Positions 7,924 to 15,952 of a DNA stretch of 64,000 nucleotides are shown here, one piece after another; the stretch's first letter is position 1, and the number at the start of each line of letters is the position of its first letter. The notes beneath the pieces were generated by a model that made no database searches, had not been told where the DNA came from, and saw only the letters and a list, made by a program, of their open reading frames with translations. The translations under genes were made by a program, and so were the position numbers. The stretch is from Ga0077530 sp046293075 (GTDB lineage Bacteria; Pseudomonadota; Alphaproteobacteria; Rhizobiales; Hyphomicrobiaceae): the NCBI GenBank assembly GCA_046293075.1, contig JBKBPL010000008.1, positions 54,169 through 118,168 on the forward strand. The letters run 5' to 3'.

Positions 7924-8178
7924 ATGGCCGGCATGATCGACGAGAAGAAATACGAGCGCATCGTGCAGCGCATTGCCCAACTCGGCGCTTGGCTCGAGGA
8001 GGAGGCGCCGTACGCGCTCGCCGATCAGCGCCATCTCGAGCCCCACTCGCCCGAGCAGGCGTACTGGCATCTCGGCTATCACCGGGGTCTCAGCGATATG
8101 CTCTCGTTTCTCAAAGAACGTGCTGAAGACAGTGAGGGCATTGCCAGTCCGTCCCGCGTGGCCGGATTGGATGAATGA
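7924..8178 (+). CDS. small conserved-looking hypothetical protein
   Basis: The 84-residue product is acidic and helical-looking, with YERIVQRIAQLGAWLEEEAP near the N-terminus and the pattern EQAYWHLGYHRGLSDMLSFL, which resembles a recurring signature of small rhizobial hypothetical proteins. ATG codons lie at 7924 and 7933, and neither has a strong ribosome site. The last 68 bases overlap the end of the minus-strand gene at 8111, so the two genes converge tail to tail. It lies between the lysozyme and the left end of the flagellar units. The function is unknown, and the coding call rests on composition and motif. Confidence 0.5.
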   Translation: MAGMIDEKKYERIVQRIAQLGAWLEEEAPYALADQRHLEPHSPEQAYWHLGYHRGLSDMLSFLKERAEDSEGIASPSRVAGLDE

Positions 8179-8455
8179 TGGTCGATGGCGGCCTCAGCGC
8201 GTGAAACAGTGCGCACTCCTGCAGGAAGGCCTCATGCGCGCTGGTCATCACTGCATACTTGAACATGGCGCTTGAACCAATCAACTCGCTCAGGCGCGCG
8301 CGCACGTCGTAGTCGTCCCGTCCAACGCTCTGCACCCGGAACCGCCCCTCACCGTCGATATATCCGAGGGCGAATATGCCCGAGCGCGCCTTCGGCAGCA
8401 CGCGCTGAATCGCATCGAAAGAGAGGGCGTGCGGACCCTTAAGCGTTACCATCAT
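8111..8455 (-). CDS. small hypothetical protein, GIY-YIG-like N-terminus and CPxC tail
   Basis: The ATG at 8455 was chosen because AAGGGG lies seven bases upstream. A GTG further up at 8476 is the alternative. The 114-residue product contains IFALGYIDGEGRF followed by VGRDDYDVRARL, which resembles the start of GIY-YIG-like domains in small proteins, then an aromatic segment, and ends in HPIRPRGTDWQCPHC, a probable zinc-binding tail. It lies 27 bases after the membrane-anchored gene at 8483 on the same strand, so it may be the last gene of the rem-flgE unit. It overlaps the opposing gene at 7924-8178. A nuclease function is not established, because the catalytic residues are not clearly present. 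Confidence 0.5.
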   Translation of the reverse strand: MMVTLKGPHALSFDAIQRVLPKARSGIFALGYIDGEGRFRVQSVGRDDYDVRARLSELIGSSAMFKYAVMTSAHEAFLQECALFHALRPPSTIIHPIRPRGTDWQCPHCLQHVL

Positions 8456-8482
8456 CTGGTGTCCCCTTGGCGCCACCAGGCA

Positions 8483-8938
8483 CTACTTGGCCGGCTGGCA
8501 ACGCACAGCGTCGTGAGCAAGGAAGTTCATGTTTTCGACGAGGACCTGTGCAATCATCGGGCGACCAATGCGCGCGTTTGCCTTCGCGACGATCCGCCCG
8601 ATCAGCTTGTCAACCTCGACGATCTTGAGCGCCGAGAAATCGAGCTCCTCCTCCTCATAAACCGACATGAATATTGCCTCGCTGACGTAGAGGATCAGGG
8701 CATCCTTGTCCTTGCGGACCTCGCTTGCAGGCGCCGAGAAAGCGTAGCGCCCGATCACGTAGCCTTGGATCTTGCCGGCACGCACGACCGGCACCGAGAC
8801 CGGGTCGATCTTCACGACTTCAGTCTTCTCGGCAGGTTCCTCTGCAGCCGGTGTTCCCTTGGGAAGCTGCATCGCGGCATAGCTGCCGCCGAGCGTCGCG
8901 AGCATTACGACAAGGCCAAGAAGCAGCATCCTCACCAT
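8483..8938 (-). CDS. single-pass membrane protein at the end of the flgJ-flgN unit
   Basis: The 151-residue product begins with one hydrophobic segment (residues 3-20, MLLLGLVVMLATLGG) and continues as a domain of about 110 residues on the far side of the membrane, with DPVSVPVVRAGKIQGYVIG and ENMNFL near the end. The architecture of a short cytoplasmic end, one anchor and a periplasmic domain with an IDPVSVPV-type strand is reminiscent of FliL, but the similarity is weak and a clear FliL is encoded elsewhere at 31292. Its ATG lies seven bases inside the end of flgN, so the genes are almost certainly translated together. It is probably an accessory motility protein. Confidence 0.6.
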   Translation of the reverse strand: MVRMLLLGLVVMLATLGGSYAAMQLPKGTPAAEEPAEKTEVVKIDPVSVPVVRAGKIQGYVIGRYAFSAPASEVRKDKDALILYVSEAIFMSVYEEEELDFSALKIVEVDKLIGRIVAKANARIGRPMIAQVLVENMNFLAHDAVRCQPAK

Positions 8939-9363
8939 GGCCGCGGCCCACGTTTTGCAATCTCGCTCGAATAGGTGCCGTCAGCCGTAGACTGCTCTAT
9001 GGCCTCACCGATGAGCGAGGAGATCTCATAGACGGCGTCCATATGCCGGCGCAGCAGGCGCTCGTTGGCTGCAAGCTCGCCGGCAAGTGTCGCAAGCCGC
9101 TGGCGCACACGCTCGCTCGGCACCTTGCCCTCAGCCACCTTCATGAGCTTGCCAAGCTCCAGCGCGAGATGGCTTTTTCGCGCGACCAAGGCACTGAAGT
9201 CTGCACCCTCGGGATGTGCGATCAGCGACTTCTCCTCCTTCACGACCTCGCTGATCAGATCGGCGAGATGCAGGATCGCCTCCATCAGCCGGGCGCTCTC
9301 GAGGGCCGCTGGGTCGGAGGCCGCCGACGGGATGATCCTCTGCTCCTGTTCGCGCGCGTGCAT
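8932..9363 (-). CDS. flgN: FlgN-like flagellar export chaperone
   Basis: FlgN keeps the hook-filament junction proteins FlgK and FlgL soluble and delivers them to the export gate. The 143-residue product is predicted almost entirely helical, with two long heptad-like segments (about residues 22-62 and 70-125), and ends in TYSSEIAKRGPRPW, similar to the conserved tail of FlgN chaperones. The ATG at 9363 overlaps the flgJ stop as ATGA. Position also supports the call: flgJ followed by flgN is the end of the rhizobial rem-flgE unit. Sequence similarity alone is modest, so the name rests partly on context. Confidence 0.65.
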   Translation of the reverse strand: MHAREQEQRIIPSAASDPAALESARLMEAILHLADLISEVVKEEKSLIAHPEGADFSALVARKSHLALELGKLMKVAEGKVPSERVRQRLATLAGELAANERLLRRHMDAVYEISSLIGEAIEQSTADGTYSSEIAKRGPRPW

Positions 9364-9845
9364 CAGCGTGCCTCTCCACTTGGTTCAGTCTTGCGTTCCA
9401 CGGGCTGCGTCTTCGAATCAGCCGGAGCCACGGCCTCGTCGGGCAACAGCTTCAGCCGGCCGCTCGCGGCGATCTGGTCGGCCAGCTTCTCAGCCAGAAG
9501 CGACTGCCAGAGCTTGCCGGCCGAGCCCGTACCAAAGAGTTGCGTATTCTCTTTCGGCAGCATCGAACCGATGAACACCTGCAGCGCGAAGGCCTCGAAC
9601 GACCTGCGCGCCTTGCTGGCGTTCCTGGCCTTGAAATCCTCGGCACCCGGCGCGGTCTGCGGATCTCGAGCGGCCGGGGCCTGTTCTGCCGCTGCCTTGT
9701 GGATCACCGTCTCGAAAGGCGCGATCTCGCCGACCCGCGTCACGGTCGTGACAAATCCCGTGGCGCCCGCCGGTGCCGCAAGGCCGGACGCTCCGCTGCC
9801 GCCCGCACCGACGAGCCGCACGATCCCCTGCAGATTAATGCCCAT
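9363..9845 (-). CDS. flgJ: FlgJ-type rod-binding protein without muramidase domain
   Basis: FlgJ acts in the periplasm as the scaffold on which the flagellar rod assembles. The 160-residue product has a flexible N-terminus and the rod-binding core from about residue 75, with FEAFALQVFIGSMLPKENTQLFGTGSAGKLWQ split around conserved positions, then LAEKLADQIAASGRL. It stops there: the peptidoglycan-hydrolysing C-terminal domain of enterobacterial FlgJ is absent, which is normal for alphaproteobacteria. Those bacteria use a separate enzyme to open the wall, and the GH24 gene at 7113 is a local candidate. The stop overlaps the flgN start. Confidence 0.82.
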   Translation of the reverse strand: MGINLQGIVRLVGAGGSGASGLAAPAGATGFVTTVTRVGEIAPFETVIHKAAAEQAPAARDPQTAPGAEDFKARNASKARRSFEAFALQVFIGSMLPKENTQLFGTGSAGKLWQSLLAEKLADQIAASGRLKLLPDEAVAPADSKTQPVERKTEPSGEAR

Positions 9846-9930
9846 TGTAACCTATGACGGCTTGCAGCCTGAGAGGTGGCCGCCTTCCCGCGACGGCCCT
9901 CTCCCGACCTCCGAGAGTGGCATCGCGACC

Positions 9931-10332
9931 TTATTTCAGGCTTGCGAGGCGCCGGCGAACGAACTGATCGATGGCATCTTCAAGTTGGCGCGCCTCCTGA
10001 GCCTGGGTTTCGTCGGCGATCTCCCGCCCGAGCTTGTTCGAGAGGCCCGTCAAACGGCCACGCGCAGCCGCCACCTGCTCGATCTGATGCTCGACCTCGG
10101 CGCCGAGCTCGCCCGCCCGCCGCTCGAGCTTCACGGCCCTGGCGCTGACCAGTTCCGGAAATACCGTGCCGACGAGGTTCTCATGATCAAGGTAAGCCCG
10201 TGTCACTGCGGCAGCCTTTGCCGCATCGTCGCGCGCGCGGATCAGCTCGCCGGCGGCGCGCGCCTCCTTTTCGTAAAGGTACTCTGTCAGGCGAACCAGC
10301 CGCTTGAGACGCGCAATGGAGCGTCGCTTCAT
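9931..10332 (-). CDS. fliJ: FliJ-like coiled-coil protein
   Basis: FliJ is the central stalk of the FliI ATPase ring in the flagellar export machine and also helps recycle chaperones. The 133-residue product is basic at the start (MKRRSIARLKRLVRLTEYLY) and then forms two long helices rich in Ala, Arg and Glu, with a break near LDHENLVGTVFPELVSARA, which is the usual antiparallel coiled-coil shape and length of FliJ. It lies nine bases after fliR, between fliR and flgJ. FliJ sequences diverge strongly, so the name rests on shape, length and context. Confidence 0.55.
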   Translation of the reverse strand: MKRRSIARLKRLVRLTEYLYEKEARAAGELIRARDDAAKAAAVTRAYLDHENLVGTVFPELVSARAVKLERRAGELGAEVEHQIEQVAAARGRLTGLSNKLGREIADETQAQEARQLEDAIDQFVRRRLASLK

Positions 10333-10341
10333 GGTCGCACC

Positions 10342-11085
10342 TCACAGATTCGTCAGGGTCGTATTGAAGGCATCGAAGTAGATCTGCAGCATCTCCGGTA
10401 CCATGAGATAAAGGAAGAAGAGGCCCCCCATCAGAAGAAACGGGATCGACACGAAGTATGACGGGACCTGGGGGATGAGCTTGCCGAGGATGCCGAACAA
10501 CACATTGACGAGAAGGGCATAGACAATGAACGGCCCCGTCACCTGCAGACTGATCATGAATGCGACACTGAGGGTCGACGTCAGAAGACGCAGGCCGAAC
10601 TCGGGCTCTGCCATCACGCCCAGCGGAATGCGCCCGTAGGAATCGAGCACCGTCCTGATCAGGACGTGGTGGAAGTCGAGAAGCAGGATGAGCAGTGTCG
10701 CCGAGAGCGCAATAAGCGTCGCGAGCGCGGGCGCCGGCTCCTCGTTGTCGATTCCCGCTGCGAGCCCGTTCAAGCCGATGTAGTTCGAGACCGCGCTCAT
10801 CATGAACTCGAGCGCCGCAATGTAGATGCGGCAGACGAGACCGATCACGGCACCGACGAGGCACTCCGCCATGACGAAGCCCAGCAACAGGCCGCCTCGC
10901 GCGAGCTTGAGCGTCGCCCCATCGAGCACGCCGGGCGCCGCCGCGAGTGCGAGGGCCAGTGCCAGGTAAAGCCGGACACGCCCCGGCACGCGCGCCGTGC
11001 CAAATCCGGGCGACAGCATCAGCGTCGTCCCGATCCGGCAGAGGATCAAGATGACGCCGGTCGCGTAGTCGTCCAGTTCAAGCAT
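10342..11085 (-). CDS. fliR: flagellar export gate protein FliR
   Basis: FliR forms the export gate with FliP and FliQ inside the MS ring, through which rod, hook and filament subunits pass. The 247-residue product is hydrophobic, with about six membrane segments, and carries the family features SPGFGTARVPGRVRLYLALALA near the N-terminus (split across residues 24-45) and GPFIVYALLVNVLFGILGKL later. The ATG at 11085 overlaps the flhA TAA stop as TAATG, so translation is probably coupled. The length is normal. No FliO gene is present in the window. Confidence 0.93.
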   Translation of the reverse strand: MLELDDYATGVILILCRIGTTLMLSPGFGTARVPGRVRLYLALALALAAAPGVLDGATLKLARGGLLLGFVMAECLVGAVIGLVCRIYIAALEFMMSAVSNYIGLNGLAAGIDNEEPAPALATLIALSATLLILLLDFHHVLIRTVLDSYGRIPLGVMAEPEFGLRLLTSTLSVAFMISLQVTGPFIVYALLVNVLFGILGKLIPQVPSYFVSIPFLLMGGLFFLYLMVPEMLQIYFDAFNTTLTNL

Positions 11086-13178
11086 TATCCTGCGATGCTG
11101 CCGAGCGCCTTTACCTGAATCCCGCGTGCAATCTCGGCATGTGACAGCACCGGCAGCGTCGGGAAGAGCCGTTCGATCACCATCCTCACGAAGGGCCGCG
11201 CCTCAACCGAGGTCACGAGGACGAACTGCTCGCCTTTCTCCGTATGGCTCGAGATGACGCGCGAGGCGTCCTTGCTGAATTCCTCAATGAGGCGCGGGTC
11301 GATGTCGAACTCGATGACCTCGCCGCGCTGATCGCGTTTCAGGCTCTCATGGAAGGCAAGATCCCAACGGCTGCCGAGGCGCAGCACCGCGAGCGTGCCG
11401 TCCTTGGCGAGATCCCCGCAGATCTGCTGGGCCATGCGCTGACGCACATGCTCGGTCACCTGCTCCGAGCGGCGCGTATGCGGCGCGATCTCCGCGATCG
11501 CCTCGAGAATGAGCTGGATGTTGCGGATCGAGACGCGCTCGGCAAGCAACATCTTGAGCACGGCCTGGATGCCGGAGAAGGAGATGTGCGCCGGCCGGAT
11601 CTCATCGAGGAGCCGCTTGTATTCGGCGGGCAGGCCATCCATGAGCATCTGCATGTCGCGATAGGAAAAGAGCTGGGCAAGGTTGTTGCGGATGGCCTCG
11701 CTCAGGTGCGTGAGCAGCACGGTCATGATGTCGACGGTCGCGAAGCCCTCGCGCTTGACCTCTTTGGCATAGGCTTCCGGGATCCAGATCGCCTTGAGCC
11801 CGAACGCAGGTTCGACGGTGTCGACACCCGTCACTGTCGGCCGGGGACCGTCGCCGACGATAACGAGAACATCGCCGATCGGCAGCTCGTGGCTGCCGAC
11901 GGTGGCGCCATGGATGCGGATCTGATAGCCCCGCGCCGGGAGCGAGAAGTCGTCCGAGAGGTTGATCTCAGGCACGACGAAGCCGTACTGCTTGGCAAAC
12001 TTGCGCCTGAGCTTGGCCACGCGCTGCGCCAGCTCCTCGTGCTTGCGGATGAATTCAGCCGACAGGCGCTGGCCGAATACGATCTCGATCTCGCTGATCT
12101 TGAGCGCCCCTTTGATCGACTGGCGCGCTTCCTCCTCGGCCACTTGGGTTGCCTCGCGGGCCTTGGCATCCTCGGCAAGCTTCTGCTGGGCCCATCGGCG
12201 CGGGATCGCGTAGCCAGCGGCGGCCGCGACAATGCCGAGGATGGCGAAAGGAATGAGCGGCAGGCCCGGCCCGAGAGCCAGGAGGCCCATCGCCGCCGCC
12301 GTCATCAGCAACGCCTTGGGGTGGTTGCCGACCTGCCCGATGACCGTCTTCTCGACCGAACCGTGGGTGCCGCCCTTGGCGACCACGAGGCCCGCCGCGA
12401 GCGAGATGATCAGCGCGGGAATCTGCGTGACCAGTCCATCGCCAACCGACAGTTTGGTGAAAACGTCGGCAGCCTCCGAGACCGGCATTCCGTGCCGGAA
12501 GGCCGCGATCAGGATGCCGCCGAAGACATTGACCGCGGTGATGATGAGACCCGCGATGGCATCGCCGCGTACGAACTTCGAGGCACCGTCCATGGCACCG
12601 AAGAAGGAGCTCTCTTCTTCGAGCTCGCGGCGGCGGCGCTGAGCCTCGCGCTCGTCGATGAGACCCGATGAGAGATCGGCGTCGATCGCCATCTGCTTGC
12701 CGGGAATGCCGTCGAGCGCGAAGCGAGCGCCGACCTCGGCGATGCGCGAGGCACCCTTGGTGATGACGATGAAGTTGACGGTAAGGAGGATGATGAAGAC
12801 GACGACGCCGATGACGAAGTCGCCGCCCATGACGAGCTTCGAGAAGCCGGCAATAACGTAGCCCGCGGAGTGTTCACCGTTCGCGCCCTCGGTCAAGATG
12901 ATTCGCGTCGTCGCCACGTTGAAGGCGAGGCGCAGCATTGTCACGATGAGCAGGATCGTCGGAAAGGACGAGAACTCGAGCGGCCGCTGCACCCAGAGCG
13001 CCACCATCAGGATCAGCACCGCGGCGGCGATCGACAATGCAAGGCCGGCGTCGATCAGCAGCGGCGGAAGTGGCAGGAACAGCACGGCCAGGATCAGCAC
13101 GATCCCGGCCGCAAAGCCCATGTCCGTCAGCCCTGCCAAACCATTGAGCGGCAGCTCGCGCATGCTCGGTTGCGACAC
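11085..13178 (-). CDS. flhA: flagellar export apparatus protein FlhA
   Basis: FlhA is the largest export component: its membrane half uses the proton-motive force and its cytoplasmic nonamer docks chaperone-substrate complexes. The product has about eight membrane segments in the first 320 residues, the FHIPEP-family signature region around TMLRLAFNVATTRIIL and FVRGDAIAGL, and a cytoplasmic domain ending in LSHAEIARGIQVKALGSIAG. A GTG at 13178 has GAGGGG seven bases upstream and gives 697 residues, the usual size in this order. An ATG five codons further in is the alternative, and longer upstream extensions lack support. It is followed by fliR with overlapping codons and preceded by fliQ across about 115 bases. 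Confidence 0.95.
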   Translation of the reverse strand: MSQPSMRELPLNGLAGLTDMGFAAGIVLILAVLFLPLPPLLIDAGLALSIAAAVLILMVALWVQRPLEFSSFPTILLIVTMLRLAFNVATTRIILTEGANGEHSAGYVIAGFSKLVMGGDFVIGVVVFIILLTVNFIVITKGASRIAEVGARFALDGIPGKQMAIDADLSSGLIDEREAQRRRRELEEESSFFGAMDGASKFVRGDAIAGLIITAVNVFGGILIAAFRHGMPVSEAADVFTKLSVGDGLVTQIPALIISLAAGLVVAKGGTHGSVEKTVIGQVGNHPKALLMTAAAMGLLALGPGLPLIPFAILGIVAAAAGYAIPRRWAQQKLAEDAKAREATQVAEEEARQSIKGALKISEIEIVFGQRLSAEFIRKHEELAQRVAKLRRKFAKQYGFVVPEINLSDDFSLPARGYQIRIHGATVGSHELPIGDVLVIVGDGPRPTVTGVDTVEPAFGLKAIWIPEAYAKEVKREGFATVDIMTVLLTHLSEAIRNNLAQLFSYRDMQMLMDGLPAEYKRLLDEIRPAHISFSGIQAVLKMLLAERVSIRNIQLILEAIAEIAPHTRRSEQVTEHVRQRMAQQICGDLAKDGTLAVLRLGSRWDLAFHESLKRDQRGEVIEFDIDPRLIEEFSKDASRVISSHTEKGEQFVLVTSVEARPFVRMVIERLFPTLPVLSHAEIARGIQVKALGSIAG

Positions 13179-13294
13179 CCTGAGACCCCTCGACTGAATG
13201 CCATGTCCGCGCGGAATCACGCTGAGCGCGCCTCCGCGTGCCCATCTTCGCAAGCCATGCTGATCGGGAGCTGACTAAGTGCGCACCTGGGGTT

Positions 13295-13561
13295 TCAGAA
13301 CCCCTTCTCGACGTGCAGGAAGGTCATTTGCGCGAAGGAGAAAACATTCGCGCCCATGAAGTGGGCGGAGAACATCGCGACCAGGAAGATCGCCATGATC
13401 TTGGGCACGAAGGTGAGTGTGATTTCCTGAATCTGCGTCAACGCCTGCAGCAGTGCAATGGTGATGCCGACCACCATCGCCGCGAGCACGCACGGGCCCG
13501 CCACCATGATCACGGTCCAGATCGCCGCCTGAACCAGCTCCATGGCATCGGCTTCATTCAC
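13295..13561 (-). CDS. fliQ: flagellar export gate protein FliQ
   Basis: FliQ is the small two-helix subunit of the FliPQR export gate. The 88-residue product has two membrane helices (about residues 15-40 and 52-75) and the conserved linker ALTQIQEITLTFVPKI between them. The GTG start at 13561 overlaps the flgD TGA stop as GTGA, so translation is coupled. An ATG six codons later is possible, but the length favours GTG. Position between flgD and flhA matches the rhizobial order. Confidence 0.93.
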   Translation of the reverse strand: MNEADAMELVQAAIWTVIMVAGPCVLAAMVVGITIALLQALTQIQEITLTFVPKIMAIFLVAMFSAHFMGANVFSFAQMTFLHVEKGF

Positions 13562-14022
13562 GCTTCGCCCTCGCCGTCGGCCTGCGTATCCCCTCCGGCA
13601 GGCGGCGGGCTCGCGCCTTCGCCGATAATGAGGCCCGGGCCAACCATGAACTCGGCACCGTTGTCCAGGAGCACCATTACGCCGTTGGACATGACCTTGG
13701 CGGCGACGACCACGCCGCCAATGTTGTTCTCCGACGAGATGACCGTTTTCCCGATCAGGCTCTCGGCAAGCTGCAAGTTGTTCGTGTTCAGCAGAGACGC
13801 AATGCGCTCATTGGTCTGAATGGTCTTCTCCACCTGCGAGAAGGTGGCAAGCTGGGCGACATAGTCGCTCGACTTCATCGGCTCCATGGGGTCCTGATTG
13901 CGCATCTGCGCAATCAGCAAATGGAGAAAGGCATTGTAGTCGAGCGTTGGCGTCGAGGCCGCCTCCGCGGTCGCGGTTGTTCCCGCCGTCATTGTGGTAT
14001 TTTGGATGGCCGTTATGTCCAT
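13558..14022 (-). CDS. flgD: hook cap protein FlgD (short alphaproteobacterial form)
   Basis: FlgD caps the growing hook and is needed for FlgE polymerisation, after which it is discarded. The 154-residue product has the conserved N-terminal segment LDYNAFLHLLIAQMRNQDPM followed by EPMKSSDYVAQLATFSQVEK, then one small beta-rich domain. The large C-terminal Ig-like part of enterobacterial FlgD is missing, as in rhizobia. The acidic tail is low in complexity. The gene follows flbT after 46 bases and overlaps fliQ by four bases. Confidence 0.93.
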   Translation of the reverse strand: MDITAIQNTTMTAGTTATAEAASTPTLDYNAFLHLLIAQMRNQDPMEPMKSSDYVAQLATFSQVEKTIQTNERIASLLNTNNLQLAESLIGKTVISSENNIGGVVVAAKVMSNGVMVLLDNGAEFMVGPGLIIGEGASPPPAGGDTQADGEGEA

Positions 14023-14068
14023 GGCAGCTCAGCCTCCTGAAGCACGCACCAGCTTCTCAGTTCGCGCA

Positions 14069-14515
14069 CTAGGCGAATGACTTCTTGACCCGCTCCTGGG
14101 ACAACTGGCCCTTGCCGCAGTCCCGGGAGTTGAGGATCTCGTCTTCCAGTGGAAACAACGCCCGGATCTTGCGCAAGGCTTCGAACGTGCGCCCGCGCTC
14201 CATGAGCGCTTTCACCTCGATCAGGCCATCGAGTACGTCCTGGCTCTTGAATGCCATGATCAGCGCCTGATGAGACTGCTCATACATCCGCCGTGCGACC
14301 GGCTCGCTCTTCGGCTCCATCAGTATCGACTGCACAATGAAGTACAGCTGGCGCAGCGGCGTCGTCGCCTGTTCTTCCTGCAGGATGTGACCCTCGAGCA
14401 GGAACACAACCTCGTTCATCAGCTCGATCGTCACCTTGCGGTCGACCTTGATCACGCCGCCATTGATGTAGACGCGCTCGTTCGGCTTCAGATGGACTTT
14501 GAGGTGTCCGCTCAC
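14069..14515 (-). CDS. flbT: flagellin synthesis repressor FlbT
   Basis: In Caulobacter and relatives FlbT binds the 5' leader of flagellin mRNA and destabilises it or blocks its translation until the hook is finished. Starting from the GTG at 14515, the product is 148 residues, begins HLKVHLKPNERVYINGGVIK after three residues and matches FlbT length. That GTG overlaps the flaF stop as GTGA, which supports it over the in-frame codon at 14566. The gene lies between flaF and flgD, the normal rhizobial order. Its likely target here is the leader of the single flagellin gene (30325-30378), which has a hairpin and a masked ribosome site. Confidence 0.92.
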   Translation of the reverse strand: MSGHLKVHLKPNERVYINGGVIKVDRKVTIELMNEVVFLLEGHILQEEQATTPLRQLYFIVQSILMEPKSEPVARRMYEQSHQALIMAFKSQDVLDGLIEVKALMERGRTFEALRKIRALFPLEDEILNSRDCGKGQLSQERVKKSFA

Positions 14516-14859
14516 GTAAGCCCGTCCCGTATTGCTTTGGAGACGACGATCACGTCGGCCAAGCATTTTGCCTCGTCTGTTCGCGCCGCCTCGAGTTCGC
14601 GCAGGATCCAGATGCCGATCGATACGATCTGCGCTTTCAGCTCCTTAGGAAGGCCGTTCTCCGGATTGGCGAGATCCTCGACAAGCAGCGTCCACAGCCT
14701 GCTGGTGAAGGCGATCGCCTCGGCTCCCGAGGCCAGCGGCGCCCCTGGCGCTGCGGCCTGCTCGAGCAGCAGGATGGACTGGTCGAGAGCGGCGCGCTCG
14801 CGCTCCCGCGCCTCCTGCTGGTCATCCTCGAGAAGATCCCCGTACTTTATGCGCTGCAT
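14512..14859 (-). CDS. flaF: flagellin regulator and secretion factor FlaF
   Basis: FlaF works opposite FlbT: it promotes flagellin production and binds flagellin during export in alphaproteobacteria. The 115-residue product has the typical acidic helical start (YGDLLEDDQQEARERERAAL), the central LWTLLVEDLANPENGLP and the C-terminal IGIWILRELEAAR. The ATG at 14859 has GGAG six bases upstream. An ATG four codons earlier is also in frame but has a poorer ribosome site. It overlaps flbT by four bases and follows flgL by about 40 bases. Confidence 0.92.
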   Translation of the reverse strand: MQRIKYGDLLEDDQQEARERERAALDQSILLLEQAAAPGAPLASGAEAIAFTSRLWTLLVEDLANPENGLPKELKAQIVSIGIWILRELEAARTDEAKCLADVIVVSKAIRDGLT

Positions 14860-14899
14860 TACCCTCTCCATGCCGCCTAGGGCGCCCAGTGCTGCCGCC

Positions 14900-15949
14900 T
14901 TAGAGATAGTTCAGCAGCGTGAGCTGCTGCATCCGCGCGGTTACGGAGTATGATGCCTCGATCCGCGTCATCAGCAGGCTGAGCCGATCGGCGACTTCAT
15001 AGGCATCAACACCTTCGAGATCCCCGATCCTCAGCTCGAGCGTCTGCTTCTCGAGAGCAATACGCTCGTTGGCTTGCGCAAGGCGTTCTTCGGCGACACC
15101 GACCCTCGCCTGGGTGGCGGCAATGCTGTGTCCACTCTCGCTCGCCGAGGTCGCGATCCGGGTTGCCAGGACTTCGAAGGTGTCGGCGCTCAGATTCTCG
15201 GCGCCGCCGTCGATTGCCAGCGTCAGCGCGAAGAAGAGCTTGCGGATGCCGGGGTCGTTGACCGTCGCGGAGCTGTCGATCTCCTCGCGATGCGAAATGC
15301 GATCGCGCATCACCTCGTCCGTCGCCTGGGAGAAGTTCGCGCTCCACTGGGGCTCCTCGAAGAGTGCCGCAAACGGGCCGTCTATATAGGCCGTCATCTG
15401 TGCCGGCGTTATCGTCGCGGCTTGCGGATCATCGGGCGGGAAACCGAACTCGGCGGTGAACGTAGCAATCACAGCCGCGCGCGCGGCACTCGTCGGCTCG
15501 CTCAGGTAGTCCTCGACGGGAGGCACTGAAATGTTGAGCCCTGAGAATGCGTAGACGCCGTTCGTGCTGGTCCTCAGGACATCAACAAGCGTCGCCATCC
15601 GCGCCTTGGCATCGGCGATGAGCAGGCCTCTGTCGGAGCCGGACTTGTAAGCGCCGAGCGTCGAGCCGCTGAAATCCGCCCCGAGATCGCGCATGGCCGT
15701 GAGCGACGACTGGACATGGGTCAAGCGCTGCTTGACGACCGAGTTGGTGTTCGTCAGGCCCGTAAGGCTCCCGACGACGTTGCGCATCTCCAGTACGCCG
15801 CCCACCCGTCCGCCGAGCGCCTTGCCGACGTCGGCGTGGCGGCCCGTGCTGAACTCTTTTAGCGCGTCGGCAAGGCTGGTCTGGTTCCGGGCCATGGCCG
15901 TGCGCAGTATCTCACGGCTCACAAATGACGAGACGGTATCGGCTTTCAT
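14900..15949 (-). CDS. flgL: hook-filament junction protein FlgL (HAP3)
   Basis: FlgL forms the second ring of the junction between hook and filament, just below the first flagellin. The 349-residue product has flagellin-like helical ends: an N-terminus with LADALKEFSTGRHADVGKAL and a C-terminus with RLSLLMTRIEASYSVTARMQ and LTLLNYL. The middle is variable and exposed. It is exported through the flagellar channel without a cleaved signal and is probably carried by FlgN. It lies three bases after flgK. Confidence 0.92.
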   Translation of the reverse strand: MKADTVSSFVSREILRTAMARNQTSLADALKEFSTGRHADVGKALGGRVGGVLEMRNVVGSLTGLTNTNSVVKQRLTHVQSSLTAMRDLGADFSGSTLGAYKSGSDRGLLIADAKARMATLVDVLRTSTNGVYAFSGLNISVPPVEDYLSEPTSAARAAVIATFTAEFGFPPDDPQAATITPAQMTAYIDGPFAALFEEPQWSANFSQATDEVMRDRISHREEIDSSATVNDPGIRKLFFALTLAIDGGAENLSADTFEVLATRIATSASESGHSIAATQARVGVAEERLAQANERIALEKQTLELRIGDLEGVDAYEVADRLSLLMTRIEASYSVTARMQQLTLLNYL

Positions 15950-15952
15950 GCG

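Noticed and set aside
8725..10461. A 578-codon plus-strand frame opposite flgN, flgJ and the fliJ-like gene
   Set aside because: It runs across several real minus-strand genes, has low-complexity sequence and no ribosome site.
11244..12671. A 475-codon plus-strand frame opposite flhA
   Set aside because: It mirrors flhA codons, is rich in Arg, Asp, Glu and Leu, and has no motif or ribosome site.
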